Assembly (NCBI RefSeq): GCF_003989825.1
Contig: NZ_RZHE01000003.1
Location: 62,001-126,000 of the forward strand
Reading direction: 5' to 3'
DNA: 64,000 nucleotides
DNA from: Vreelandella populi
Lineage (GTDB): Bacteria > Pseudomonadota > Gammaproteobacteria > Pseudomonadales > Halomonadaceae
Shown here: positions 9,111 to 17,997 of the stretch, in pieces
How positions within the stretch are numbered: position 1 is the first letter of the stretch
Layout: every line of letters starts with the position of its first letter
Program-made: the position numbers and the translations under genes
Notes under the pieces: generated by a model
Database searches by the model: none
Told to the model about the DNA's origin: nothing
Seen by the model: only the letters and a program-made list of their open reading frames with translations

Positions 9111-10883
9111 CTAGTGGGAGGTTAACGCAAGCGCTTGCCAGTCTGCCCGGTGCGGCCATTTTGCAAGCCAGTCAGGAAACGCTTCAGGCGGCATGGGCCT
9201 GGCGATGCCGAAGCCCTGGGCAAGATGGCAGCCTAATTCCATTAGCGCTTTTGCATGGTCCAGCGTTTCAACGCCCTCTGCCATCATGGGCCGGTCAAAG
9301 CGGTTGGCCATATACATCACACTTTCCACAATCGCCATATCGTTAGCGTCGACAAGCATGTCACGCACAAAACTCTGGTCGATCTTGATCAGATTGACCG
9401 GCAGCTGGCGCAAGTGGGTAAGCGATGAAAAACCGGTACCAAAATCGTCGATCGCAAATCCTACGCCGAGCGTCTGGCAGCGCGCTATATTTTTGAGCGC
9501 GGCCTGCACATCATGCATGGCAGCACTTTCCAGCACCTCAAGTTTCAGCATATCCGGTGATACCTGCGGATAGCGCTCCAAAAGCTCGGCCAATCGCTGG
9601 CTAAAGTCACTGGTCAATAAATGCGTTGGGCTGATATTGACGCTAACCGGCATCAAAATACCCTGGGCTTGCCACTGAGTGAGCTGCTCAAGCGCCTGGG
9701 CCAGCACCCACTCCCCTAAATCGATTTCCAGTGATGTGGTATCAATAGTGGGTAAAAACTCCCCCGGCGATAGTAGCCCAAGCTCGGGGTGTTGCCAACG
9801 AATCAGTGCTTCAACACCAATAACGCGTCCACACCGCATATCCACCTGCGGCTGAAAGTAAAGCCGCAGTTCATTGTGATTAATGGCATCGATAAAGCGC
9901 TGGCGCTGCTCGTGGCGCACCTGAAGCAACCGATCCTGATCGGGGTCGAAAAAATGAAACGTATCACGCCCACGCTGTTTGGCGCGGTACATGGCCTGGT
10001 TGGCGTGGCGCAGCAATACATCGCCCTGCACATGGTCGCTGGGATACAGCGTTACTCCCAGACTCACCGTCAAATAGATACTCTGGCCTTCGATCACCAT
10101 GGGTTGGCGAATAGCCACCAGCAGATTTTCAAAGAAGGTATCATCAACGCCATGGTGTAACAGCAGTACAAACTCATCCCCACCTACCCGAGCCAGTACG
10201 TCGTCGCCAAACAGTAGATGACTGACGCGCTGAGCAAACGCGGCCAATACACTATCGCCCATCTGGGCACCCAGCCGCTCGTTGACCGTTTGAAAAAAGT
10301 CGATATCCAGCGAGCAGATGGCAAGTGGCAGCTGTTTTTGGTCAGCATGTTGAATCGACTCCTGAATTAGCTGCGTCAACAGCTGCAGGTTAGGCAGACC
10401 GGTAAGCGCATCGAAATAGACCTCCCGGTTCAAGTGCCGGGCATGCGCGGGAATTACCGATAGATCCGCCAGCACAATCACATGATGATCAACGCGGCCC
10501 TGCTCATCGCGAACCCTATTAATGGACATCATGCCGGGATAGTACTGCCCGTCATGGCTCCGGTAGCTCACCTGGTGTTTACTGCGATCGCGTAGCCTGC
10601 ACTCTTCGCGTATCGCATGATCGGAATAGCGATTAGTGAGCGGCAGAATACTGAAGGCTTCCGGCGTTTTCTGAAACACCTCTTCAAGCGTAAACCCGGT
10701 CAGTTCGCAAAAGGCCGGATTGACATCAATCACCCGATTATTCTTGTCGGTGATAATGATCGCTTCGTTGGCGTACAGGAAGGCAGTGACGGTGGTGTCT
10801 ACCGTATGTAAGCGCTGATTCGGCATAGCATCCACCTGGCGCTGAAAAGGCGTCTTTTGCGGCACATGGGTAGGCGGATACAT
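9111..10883 (-). CDS. PAS-GGDEF-EAL cyclic-di-GMP protein
   Basis: A 590-residue soluble protein. A PAS domain (about 25-145) is followed by a GGDEF domain with intact GGDEF at 234-238 and an EAL domain with intact EAL at 358-360. DDFGTGFSSL, KIDQSF and AEGVE are also present. It could make and break c-di-GMP, and the PAS domain probably sets the direction; no PAS cofactor residue is recognisable. The start is well supported: GGAG lies seven bases before ATG. A perfect 15-bp inverted repeat stands 33 bases upstream of the start, so initiation may be controlled at the leader. No membrane helix is seen. Confidence 0.9.
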   Translation of the reverse strand: MYPPTHVPQKTPFQRQVDAMPNQRLHTVDTTVTAFLYANEAIIITDKNNRVIDVNPAFCELTGFTLEEVFQKTPEAFSILPLTNRYSDHAIREECRLRDRSKHQVSYRSHDGQYYPGMMSINRVRDEQGRVDHHVIVLADLSVIPAHARHLNREVYFDALTGLPNLQLLTQLIQESIQHADQKQLPLAICSLDIDFFQTVNERLGAQMGDSVLAAFAQRVSHLLFGDDVLARVGGDEFVLLLHHGVDDTFFENLLVAIRQPMVIEGQSIYLTVSLGVTLYPSDHVQGDVLLRHANQAMYRAKQRGRDTFHFFDPDQDRLLQVRHEQRQRFIDAINHNELRLYFQPQVDMRCGRVIGVEALIRWQHPELGLLSPGEFLPTIDTTSLEIDLGEWVLAQALEQLTQWQAQGILMPVSVNISPTHLLTSDFSQRLAELLERYPQVSPDMLKLEVLESAAMHDVQAALKNIARCQTLGVGFAIDDFGTGFSSLTHLRQLPVNLIKIDQSFVRDMLVDANDMAIVESVMYMANRFDRPMMAEGVETLDHAKALMELGCHLAQGFGIARPMPPEAFPDWLAKWPHRADWQALALTSH

Positions 10884-10915
10884 GGTATTGCTCCTTATCC
10901 TTTTACATCTAAACC

Positions 10916-10958
10916 GCGCGTAAATGGCAGCTTCTTCACTGCCATTTACGCGCTTTTT
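10916..10958 (+). terminator. Perfect 15-bp stem-loop with T-tract, orphan terminator
   Basis: GCGCGTAAATGGCAG (10916-10930) pairs perfectly with CTGCCATTTACGCGC (10939-10953) around an eight-base loop. TTTTT follows on the + strand. No + strand gene ends here, because both flanking genes run on the minus strand. It may end an antisense or small RNA, or act as a leader hairpin for the minus-strand PAS-GGDEF-EAL gene. The rest of 10884-11128 shows nothing else recognisable. Confidence 0.6.
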
Positions 10959-11128
10959 ATAGATAATTATTAAGACATACTAGCACCGTCGTCCTAAGCT
11001 TTGCGGCTGATCTTTTTAGGGAAGGATAATACGTTGGGATTAGTGGTTTAAGCTCATTGCTAACCCTCACAAGGCCCTCTGACGCACGCGAAGCATTAGA
11101 GAGCCAGGTGAAAAATGCCGATCAGATG

Positions 11129-11611
11129 TCAGGGGGCGAGCGTGGCAGCACCCAGGAAACGCTGCTGCCAGTAATCAATATCCAAAGGAACGCTGACTAC
11201 CGCGCGGCCACTGCCCGGGGCATGAATCATCTGCCTGTTACCGCGATAGATACCCACATGGGTCGCCTTGTTGCGCTCACCAAAGAACAGCAGGTCGCCG
11301 GGCTTGGGCATATCGACGGCAGGCAGCGTCCGAAACTGCTCATCGGCGGTACGCGGCACGCGCATACCAGCAGCGCGGTAGGTCATCTCCACCAACCCCG
11401 AACAGTCCAGCCCGCCCGGTGTATTGCCACCAAATCGGTACGGCGTGCCGATGGCCTGCTGAGCATGGGCCAGAATCAGCACGCGCTCCATGGAAAGGCC
11501 GTCGCGGGGCACCGGTGATTCTTCTGAAAGAGTAACGTCACGGCTGGCACAGCCTGAAAGCCACATTAACAACAGTAAAGCGAACGTAACTCTTCCTAAT
11601 GCAACGGGCAT
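11129..11611 (-). CDS. NlpC/P60 family lipoprotein, probable murein endopeptidase
   Basis: A 160-residue secreted cell-wall hydrolase that would cut peptide stems of peptidoglycan. A lipoprotein signal ends in the lipobox LSGC, so it should be lipid-anchored at Cys-20 or nearby. The catalytic NlpC/P60 domain shows the nucleophile in GGLDCSGLV, a histidine in ATHVGIY and a third polar residue in MIHAPGSG. I chose the ATG at 11611 because AAGGAG stands eight bases upstream; the longer frame to 11644 would add eleven residues before the signal peptide. It follows the histidine-phosphatase gene on the same strand. Confidence 0.88.
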   Translation of the reverse strand: MPVALGRVTFALLLLMWLSGCASRDVTLSEESPVPRDGLSMERVLILAHAQQAIGTPYRFGGNTPGGLDCSGLVEMTYRAAGMRVPRTADEQFRTLPAVDMPKPGDLLFFGERNKATHVGIYRGNRQMIHAPGSGRAVVSVPLDIDYWQQRFLGAATLAP

Positions 11612-11675
11612 GGTCGACTCTCCTTGTGGCAAGGCTCTCATCATGGCGCAAACGAAGCTCTAGCGCCAAGCTCAA

Positions 11676-12305
11676 CTAACGGCCAAGCCACTCGATAAAG
11701 CTGGTCTCCCCCAGCGCATGCTGCTCATGGCGCACGCGGCTCATGGCGGCATAGGGTAAATCCATTGCCAATACGCGACTTAGTGGCTGTTCAAGTACCT
11801 GACGTAGCAGCCCGTTACAGACAAACAGGTGGGCCACCACCAGCACGTGCCGGCCGGGTGGGTTGGCCAGAAGGTTGCGCCACACCTCGGCAAGTCGGCA
11901 ATCGAAGGCCTCCATGGCTTCGCCACCCGGCGGTGATACCGTAGCAGGACTATTCCAGAAAGCACTCATGGGGGCAGTTCCTTCCTCGCTAAACACCTCG
12001 GCGTGGGTCTTGCCTTCCCAGCGCCCCAAGTGTAGCTCGGCCAGGTCATCTTCGATCTGCACCGGCAGATCAAACTCCTCCCCTAACCACAGCGCAAACT
12101 CACGACAGCGTGAAAGCGGTGAGGTAATGATGGCATCATAAGGTGGGCGCCCATCGATGCTTTGACGCATCACCGCGTCGGTCACCTGCTGCCAGCCGGT
12201 TTCACTCAAGGGGTGATCGGTTGAACCACGCAGCATGCGCCCACCCACTGGCTCTCCATGGCGCAACAGATCAATCGTGGTGACGCTTGCATCAGGAAAA
12301 CGCAT
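11676..12305 (-). CDS. Histidine phosphatase family protein (CobC/phosphoglycerate-mutase-like)
   Basis: A 209-residue cytosolic phosphatase. The phosphohistidine motif LLRHGEP is near residue 15. A second conserved arginine lies in SPLSRC, a catalytic glutamate in LHLGRWEGKTHAEV, and the second histidine in VVAHLFV. This resembles alpha-ribazole phosphatase (CobC), but no cobalamin gene is nearby. It begins only 32 bases after the second phosphonate permease, so it is probably the last gene of the phnDCEE operon. A phosphatase acting on an imported or intracellular phosphate ester would fit phosphate starvation. The substrate is unknown. Confidence 0.82.
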   Translation of the reverse strand: MRFPDASVTTIDLLRHGEPVGGRMLRGSTDHPLSETGWQQVTDAVMRQSIDGRPPYDAIITSPLSRCREFALWLGEEFDLPVQIEDDLAELHLGRWEGKTHAEVFSEEGTAPMSAFWNSPATVSPPGGEAMEAFDCRLAEVWRNLLANPPGRHVLVVAHLFVCNGLLRQVLEQPLSRVLAMDLPYAAMSRVRHEQHALGETSFIEWLGR

Positions 12306-12337
12306 CCTGGCTCCTCGTTTTTGCTAAACTCGCTTGG

Positions 12338-13153
12338 CTAGATAATCGCATGGCGCACACGAGCTGAAATCCACTCGGATACCAGTACCGTTGCGAAAAT
12401 CATGATGAAGATGACACTAACCTGATCCCAGGCCAGGTTGTTGATCGAAGCATTCAGCTGCAGGCCGATACCGCCCGCGCCTACCAGCCCCAGCACTGTC
12501 GATTCACGGATATTGATATCCCAGCGATACACGCTGATACCCGCAAAGGCCGGCATGATTTGCGGCAGAACACCATAATTCATCACCTGCATGCGGCTGG
12601 CGCCTGTTGCGCTGATCGCCTCGACCGGCGTGGGGTGAATTTCCTCGATTGCCTCGTATAACAGCTTGCCCACAAAGCCGATGGAGCGTAACGCAATGGC
12701 GATGATGCCGGCCAGCACGCCAGGGCCCAGAATGGTGACCAGCAGCATCGCCCAAATCAGTGAATTGATCGAGCGCGATGAAACGATCACCATCAGCGCT
12801 GCACTGCGCACCAGCGGGTGTGGTGTAGTGTTGCGAGCAGCCAGAAAGGCTACCGGAAACGCCATCATGATGCCGAACACGGTGCCCAATGTCGCGATAT
12901 TGAGGGTATCCCACATGGGTTTCCACAACACATTGGCGTATGCCCATTTGGGCGGCAGCATGCGGCTGAGCAGATCGGCTCCCTGGCGGCCAGCATCTTC
13001 GACAAACACCCACATGGTGTTATCCGAAATCACTTTCCAGCAGATCAAAAACAGACTGATACCCAAAAGCCAGGCTACGTACTGCAGCCACTGGGCGCGC
13101 GTTGTACGCCGCTTCCAAACTGGCAGACCCTGCGTTGTCAACGAAACAGGCAT
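12338..13153 (-). CDS. phnE: Phosphonate/phosphite-type ABC transporter permease PhnE (second copy)
   Basis: A 271-residue inner-membrane permease of the PhnE family with about five or six helices. The cytoplasmic coupling loop holds the family motif EAISATGASRMQVMNYGVLPQ, followed by GISVYRWDINIRESTVLGLVGAGGIG, which is characteristic of PhnE. GGAG lies seven bases before ATG. It follows the other phnE gene with a 46-base gap, and the two probably form the heterodimeric pore. Import of phosphonates, phosphite or phosphate is inferred from the family; no C-P lyase or phosphonatase gene is in this window. Confidence 0.88.
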   Translation of the reverse strand: MPVSLTTQGLPVWKRRTTRAQWLQYVAWLLGISLFLICWKVISDNTMWVFVEDAGRQGADLLSRMLPPKWAYANVLWKPMWDTLNIATLGTVFGIMMAFPVAFLAARNTTPHPLVRSAALMVIVSSRSINSLIWAMLLVTILGPGVLAGIIAIALRSIGFVGKLLYEAIEEIHPTPVEAISATGASRMQVMNYGVLPQIMPAFAGISVYRWDINIRESTVLGLVGAGGIGLQLNASINNLAWDQVSVIFIMIFATVLVSEWISARVRHAII

Positions 13154-13199
13154 TTAACTTCTCCAGAAATAACGCAGCCAAAAATGATGAAGCCAGACA

Positions 13200-14036
13200 T
13201 TACTGGGTCCAGCGGCGCACATGGCTTGAACTGTATTCACACAGCAGCACAATAGCGATGATGATCAGCAGAATCGCCGCCGAGGTGTCGTATTCATAGC
13301 GGCTCAGCGAGGTATTCAGCGTGGCGCCGATACCCCCCGCCCCGACAATGCCAATCACCGCCGATTCACGGAAATTGATATCCAACCGATACACCGACAA
13401 CCCGATCAAACGCGGCATGACCTGAGGCTGAACAGCATGGTTCATGGTTTGCCACCAGCTGGCCCCGGTGGCACGCACGGCTTCCACCTGACGCCAGTCC
13501 AGGTCTTCGATATCCTCGGCGAGCAGCTTGGCCATGAACCCGATGGTGGCAAACGCAAGCGTAATCATCCCGGCCAACGGCCCAAAGCCGAACATCACCA
13601 CGAACAGAATGGCGATGATGATTTCCTGAAAGGTGCGCGAAACGGCAATGATTGCACGGCACACAAGGTAGACAGGCAGCGGAGAAATATTGCGCGCCGC
13701 CCCAAGCCCTACCGGGATCGCCAGCAAGACGCCCAGTACCGTCGAGGTTAGCGTCATGGTCAGGCTTTCCAGCAGGCCTGCCACGATATCCTTCTGGCGA
13801 CTCACGAAATCCGGCTGCATGAAAGCGCTTAAAAAATTAACCGCCCGGCCCGCGCCTTCCGCGACTCGTGCCCAGTTAACGTCGACAGACGCAAACGCCA
13901 GCACGACATAGACGACAACCCCAACCGCGATGCCCCAACGCCAGCGCGGGTCATCAATCAGCGGTAGTCGCCGCCATTGGCCCTTTCGGGCGGCCTGCAT
14001 TCGCGCTTCAAGCGACGTTTGTGCCAGTTCGCTCAT
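13200..14036 (-). CDS. phnE: Phosphonate/phosphite-type ABC transporter permease PhnE (first copy)
   Basis: A 278-residue integral membrane protein, the partner permease to the following gene. It has a long cytoplasmic N-terminus, then hydrophobic helices from about residue 32. The coupling loop reads [21 protein letters not shown] and is followed by [26 protein letters not shown], the PhnE signature. Its ATG overlaps the phnC stop by four bases (ATGA), which indicates translational coupling. The two PhnE proteins are related but clearly diverged, as usual for two-permease phn systems. Confidence 0.88.
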   Translation of the reverse strand: MSELAQTSLEARMQAARKGQWRRLPLIDDPRWRWGIAVGVVVYVVLAFASVDVNWARVAEGAGRAVNFLSAFMQPDFVSRQKDIVAGLLESLTMTLTSTVLGVLLAIPVGLGAARNISPLPVYLVCRAIIAVSRTFQEIIIAILFVVMFGFGPLAGMITLAFATIGFMAKLLAEDIEDLDWRQVEAVRATGASWWQTMNHAVQPQVMPRLIGLSVYRLDINFRESAVIGIVGAGGIGATLNTSLSRYEYDTSAAILLIIIAIVLLCEYSSSHVRRWTQ

Positions 14037-14878
14037 CGTGCGCCCCCTGCAGCTAAACCGGGTACCTCACGCGCGTATGGCGGATGGCTAATCGAATCAT
14101 CAGAAACGTCATCGTCCATTGGCTCTGGCGTCGTATCCCAATCTTCTTCACCGTAAATGGTGGTGAGAATCTCACTGGTCAGCTCGCTTGGCAGGCCATC
14201 AAAGACGATCTCACCGGCGCGCAGGCCGACAATCCGATCCGCAAACTGCTGGGCCAGCGTCACATCGTGAATATTGATGATGGCGGCCAGCCCGCGCTCG
14301 GCACACAGTTCACGAATCAGGCGCATGATCTGGCGGGAAGTCTTGGGATCAAGGCTTGCCGTGGGTTCATCAACCAGCAGCAGCTTGGGGCTTTGCAAAA
14401 GTGCACGGGCAATGCCGACCCGCTGGCGCTGGCCGCCGGAAAGCGCATCGGCACGCTTGTCGATGGCGTGAGGCAGGCCCACCCGCTCCAGCAGACGAAA
14501 GGCCTCAGTAACCGCATCCTGGGGGTAGCGGCGTAAAAAACTTCGCCAGAAGCCCACGTAGCCAAGCCTGCCCGAGAGCACGTTTTCCATGACAGTCAGC
14601 CGGTCGACCAGCGCGTACTCCTGGAAAATCATCCCCATTGAACGGCGCGCCTGACGCAGTGCATTACCGGAAAGCCGGGTGATCTCGGTCTCTTCCAGGC
14701 GGATGCTGCCCTGGGTCGGCTCAACCAGCCGGTTTACGCAGCGAATCAAGGTGCTCTTACCCGCACCGGAAGGGCCAATCAGCGCCATCACCTGCCCTTT
14801 GGGCAACGTAAGCTCAATATCCGTCAGCGCCCGGTCGCCGGTCGGGTAGCGCTTGGTCACGCCGCTTAGTGTCAACAT
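14033..14878 (-). CDS. phnC: Phosphonate/phosphite-type ABC transporter ATPase PhnC
   Basis: A 281-residue ATPase that powers the PhnE pair. It has Walker [11 protein letters not shown]-loop [14 protein letters not shown], signature [15 protein letters not shown], Walker [13 protein letters not shown] and a switch histidine in INIHDV. The PhnC-specific [14 protein letters not shown] segment follows the Q-loop. I chose the ATG at 14878 because GAGG is seven bases upstream; an ORF extension to 14935 would run into the stem-loop between phnD and phnC. An acidic C-terminal tail of about 40 residues is unusual. Confidence 0.9.
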   Translation of the reverse strand: MLTLSGVTKRYPTGDRALTDIELTLPKGQVMALIGPSGAGKSTLIRCVNRLVEPTQGSIRLEETEITRLSGNALRQARRSMGMIFQEYALVDRLTVMENVLSGRLGYVGFWRSFLRRYPQDAVTEAFRLLERVGLPHAIDKRADALSGGQRQRVGIARALLQSPKLLLVDEPTASLDPKTSRQIMRLIRELCAERGLAAIINIHDVTLAQQFADRIVGLRAGEIVFDGLPSELTSEILTTIYGEEDWDTTPEPMDDDVSDDSISHPPYAREVPGLAAGGAR

Positions 14879-14904
14879 TTTCCCACCTCTTATGTATAGC
14901 GAAA

Positions 14905-14932
14905 CGGCCAGAAAGGAGAGCCTTCCTGGCCG
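14905..14932 (-). terminator. Stem-loop between phnD and phnC
   Basis: CGGCCAG (14905-14911) pairs with CTGGCCG (14926-14932), continued after one mismatch by AAGG/CCTT around a four-base loop. It lies directly downstream of the binding-protein gene and has no T-tract. It may protect the phnD message or partly terminate it, raising binding protein relative to permease. Confidence 0.5.
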
Positions 14933-14955
14933 CACATAACCGTTTGCTTAATGCA

Positions 14956-15921
14956 TCAATCGCAGTCGTAGGTCACGCCGTTGGCCTCGGCAATGGTGCG
15001 CACCACGGACCAGTTTTCCTGATAGGTGATAGGGATGAACTGCGCTTCGCCGGAGTTGGCGAACTCGGCTTGTAGGGGCGAGCCTTCCCAGTCGTAGCTG
15101 AAGAACGCGTCCTGAATTTTCTCGGCAAGCTCAGGGTTCAGGTTATGCGCCACGCCATACGCGGTAGTGGGGAACGTTTCCGACGTATAGATGACCTCGT
15201 AATCGCCCTCGTTAACCACACCCCGAGCGATCATGCGCTCGGCCACCGAGTTGGCAATAGCGGCCGCTTCGTAGTCCTTGTTCACTACGCCGAGAATAGA
15301 ATTATCGTGGGAGCCTGAGAACGCCGTCTCAAAATCTTCACCGGCTTCAAGACCATACTCGGAGCGCAGCAGCGCTGAAGGAGCCCGGAAACCAGAGTTC
15401 GAGGTTTCAGCGGTAAAAGCCATCTGACGGCCTTCCACGTCCTCAACGGATTCGATACCGCTGCCCGGATAGGTAATGATCTCCATCTCGTAACCGAAGC
15501 TGCCGTCATCAGCGGCCATCATCGCGAATGGACGGAAGCCGCCACAGTTCACAGCAATCGGCGTGCTGCCGGTATTGAAGCCTGCCACATGCAGGCGCCC
15601 AGCCCGCAAGGCTTCCAACTGCGCAGCGTTGGACTGCACGGGGAAGAATTGCACCCGCTTGCCCGTTGTTTCTTCCATGTAGCTTAGAAAATCCGACCAC
15701 ACATCGGCATACACGGCCGGGTCTTCCACCGGCGTATAGGCAAAGATCAACGTACTCGGGTCTACCCACTGCGATTCATCGGTCGGTGCATCCGCCACCA
15801 TATCGCCGTCGTTATCCACATAGCGTGCGGAAAGGTCGGCCGAGGCGTTAACCGCCACGAAAGCAAACGCGCTGGCAACGGCAGCGCTGATCAAGGTACG
15901 GGGCAGAGACAGAGTAAGCAT
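14956..15921 (-). CDS. phnD: PhnD-type phosphonate/phosphite/phosphate-binding protein
   Basis: A 321-residue periplasmic receptor and first gene of the phnD-phnC-phnE-phnE operon. A signal peptide covers residues 1-28 (ends VNASA). The PhnD fold is recognisable from LIFAYTPVEDPAVYADVWSD, then RLHVAGFNTGSTPIAVNCGG and TAETSNSGFRAPSALL. Tyr and Thr/Ser residues in these segments would hold the oxyanion. PhnD-like receptors bind phosphonates, phosphite or phosphate, and the sequence alone does not settle which. The gene is preceded by a four-repeat Pho box about 50 bases before the start, so induction by phosphate starvation is likely. Confidence 0.9.
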   Translation of the reverse strand: MLTLSLPRTLISAAVASAFAFVAVNASADLSARYVDNDGDMVADAPTDESQWVDPSTLIFAYTPVEDPAVYADVWSDFLSYMEETTGKRVQFFPVQSNAAQLEALRAGRLHVAGFNTGSTPIAVNCGGFRPFAMMAADDGSFGYEMEIITYPGSGIESVEDVEGRQMAFTAETSNSGFRAPSALLRSEYGLEAGEDFETAFSGSHDNSILGVVNKDYEAAAIANSVAERMIARGVVNEGDYEVIYTSETFPTTAYGVAHNLNPELAEKIQDAFFSYDWEGSPLQAEFANSGEAQFIPITYQENWSVVRTIAEANGVTYDCD

Positions 15922-15970
15922 GAATCACCTAAGGTGTTGTTCGAAGATAGCGCTATGCTGCCCACGATAG

Positions 15971-16010
15971 ATGACAGCGCCAAGACACTTTGATGACCAC
16001 TTGGTGACAA
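15971..16010 (-). promoter_or_regulatory. Four-repeat Pho box upstream of phnD
   Basis: Read on the minus strand, the half-sites TTGTCAC (16010-16004), TGGTCAT (15999-15993), GTGTCTT (15988-15982) and CTGTCAT (15977-15971) recur exactly every 11 bp. This is the PhoB pattern (CTGTCAT-like heptamers separated by four bases). The array begins just after the stop codon of the EAL-CBS-GGDEF gene and points at phnD. Confidence 0.85.
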
Positions 16011-16013
16011 GGC

Positions 16014-17765
16014 TCAAGCCACCGAGACACAGCAGCCGCGACGCTCGATAAACATGCTGTTGCCAGGAATCTTCTTGGCCTGATGCTTTAACTCAGAAAG
16101 CTGTGCGGCGATATCCAGCGCCTTGCAGATCGCGTTATCGCCGACGGGCTTAACCGCAATGGAGACACTGACGAAGGGAAAGAAACTCGTCTCGTTCTGG
16201 CGGTTCTCAATCGTGATTCCTCCCTGGGCACGGTCACTTTCTTCGTAAAAGCCGGGGGCCATTACCTCAAACGAACGCAGTATCTGCTGGCACACGTTTT
16301 CCCAATGACTCAACGACAGCAGCATCATGAAGTCATCGCCGCCAATATGCCCAATAAAGCCTCCCGCGCTGTCTACCTGGGCCTGAAGCAAACGCGACAG
16401 TGAAATGATGACATGATCGCCCCGGGCGTAGCCGTAGGCATCGTTAAATGCCTTGAAGTTATCCAGGTCGACATAGGCCGCAGCGAAGCCCCGCTGCTCT
16501 GACAGGTATTGCGTCAGCATTTCATTGATTAATATATTGCCCGGCAAACCGGTGAGCGGATTGGCATGACGCGCCTGACGCACCTGAATCGCGGTGATCT
16601 CCCGCAGCAGATCCACGATACTGCCCACCCCCAGGTAATCACCACTGCCATCCACGATCACGAAGTCCTCCTGCTCAATACCGCGGCTGTCCGTAAGTTG
16701 CTGGCTGAGGACTTCAAGGGGCGTGTCTGCCTCGGCGATCAGCGGCTTATGATCAGCGACATCCATTACCCGCCGCTTGGCATACAGCGAGTGACTGTAG
16801 GGGTTGGTGAACAGGGTCAAAAAGGCATTGCGGCGCACCACCGCTATCGGCTTGGCATTTTCCACTACCGCCACGCAGCGAAGCTCGGGGCGATGGCGGA
16901 AACGTTCGGCCAACATGAGTACCGAACAGTCGGGCTCGACCGCTTCAAGCGTTCGAAAGATTGAGCGAGCCGTGCGCCCGCCGGGGTTTGTAAGCTGGGC
17001 TGTGGCAGGTAAAAGGGTATGCAGCTTAATCGGCGGCTCAGAGCTTGGCCGGGCAAAATAAAACCCCTGCAAAAGCGCAAGCCCCCGGTCCAGCTCCCAC
17101 AGGCACAGGTGCTCGGCAGCGGTTTCCACGCCTTCGGCAATCAGTTGGCAGTCCAGGCTGCGCGCCACATCCAGAATCGAGCGCAGAAACTCACGCTTGG
17201 CAGGCTCCTGGTCGATACCCGAAATAAAATGGCGATCAAGCTTTACGAAATCAGGGCGCAGCTCCGACCAGTGGCGCAGGCTTGAGTGCCCAGCGCCCAG
17301 ATCATCCAGCGCCACCTGAAACCCCATATCGCGGTAGTGGCTGACCGCCTGGCGCATCAGGTCATAGTCATGGATCGGCACATGCTCAGTCAGCTCGATC
17401 ACCACCCGCTCAGGCGGCAGCCCGCTTTCACGGATAAAGCCAAGTGTTAGCCCCTCCTCGAAATCGCGCTCGACAATGGTCAGCGGCATCACATTGAGAA
17501 ATAAAAGCCCCGGCAGCCCAAGCTCAGCAAAGCGGCAAATGGCCAGTCGTCGACACAGCAGATCCAGCTCCACCAGCAACCCCGCCTGCAGGGCCACATC
17601 GAAAAGGCGTAGCGGCGAGTGAAGCGGCGATGTTTTGGGGCCGCGTATCAGCGCTTCATAGCCATGAATAGCCTGTTGGCTGACATCCACAATGGGCTGA
17701 AACAACACGTGCAGGTCTTCTGCAGCAATAATGCGGTTAAGCCAGAGCGCTTCTTGGGTAGTCAT
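16014..17765 (-). CDS. EAL-CBS-GGDEF cyclic-di-GMP protein under Pho-box control
   Basis: A 583-residue soluble protein with the unusual order EAL (about 15-245), paired CBS domains (about 275-395) and GGDEF (about 405-570). The EAL motif at 37-39 is intact, with VELTEH, LDDLGAGHSSL and EGVET also present, so phosphodiesterase activity is plausible. The cyclase signature reads GGDDF at 475-479, an Asp replacing the catalytic Glu, so cyclase activity is probably lost or low. CBS pairs usually bind adenine nucleotides, which could couple energy state to c-di-GMP breakdown. A Pho box lies about 185 bases upstream, giving a leader of roughly 150 bases. No membrane helix is seen. Confidence 0.9.
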   Translation of the reverse strand: MTTQEALWLNRIIAAEDLHVLFQPIVDVSQQAIHGYEALIRGPKTSPLHSPLRLFDVALQAGLLVELDLLCRRLAICRFAELGLPGLLFLNVMPLTIVERDFEEGLTLGFIRESGLPPERVVIELTEHVPIHDYDLMRQAVSHYRDMGFQVALDDLGAGHSSLRHWSELRPDFVKLDRHFISGIDQEPAKREFLRSILDVARSLDCQLIAEGVETAAEHLCLWELDRGLALLQGFYFARPSSEPPIKLHTLLPATAQLTNPGGRTARSIFRTLEAVEPDCSVLMLAERFRHRPELRCVAVVENAKPIAVVRRNAFLTLFTNPYSHSLYAKRRVMDVADHKPLIAEADTPLEVLSQQLTDSRGIEQEDFVIVDGSGDYLGVGSIVDLLREITAIQVRQARHANPLTGLPGNILINEMLTQYLSEQRGFAAAYVDLDNFKAFNDAYGYARGDHVIISLSRLLQAQVDSAGGFIGHIGGDDFMMLLSLSHWENVCQQILRSFEVMAPGFYEESDRAQGGITIENRQNETSFFPFVSVSIAVKPVGDNAICKALDIAAQLSELKHQAKKIPGNSMFIERRGCCVSVA

Positions 17766-17947
17766 ATGCCTGCTGCCTTATCAAACGTCGCGATGCCGAC
17801 GCTGCAAACGTCATGATGCTTAAGGGGAGAAATAGCTTGTAAAGACGACGCACGAGGGCCGAATAAACATCTTATTATTTTTAAAGATGGGTATTTTAAA
17901 GGTTGTTTTTAAAGGCGTTTGGAGCGTGCTTTTCTGGCCGACAGAGT

Positions 17948-17976
17948 GCGACATTTTCATGACGCTTTGATGACGG
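17948..17976 (-). promoter_or_regulatory. Pho box upstream of the EAL-CBS-GGDEF gene
   Basis: On the minus strand CCGTCAT (17976-17970), GCGTCAT (17965-17959) and ATGTCGC (17954-17948) repeat at exactly 11 bp, two near-perfect half-sites and one partial. The linkers CAAA and GAAA are AT-rich, as expected for PhoB sites. It lies between the stop of the PhoD-like gene and the start of the c-di-GMP gene and points at the latter. Confidence 0.75.
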
Positions 17977-17997
17977 ACCTAAGGCTTAATCATGAGA

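Noticed and set aside
11057..11518. + strand frame of 153 codons
   Set aside because: Opposite strand of the NlpC/P60 gene, with no family pattern.
11676..15921. Phosphonate degradation pathway
   Set aside because: Only transport genes and one histidine phosphatase are present; no C-P lyase, PhnW/PhnX or phosphite dehydrogenase was seen.
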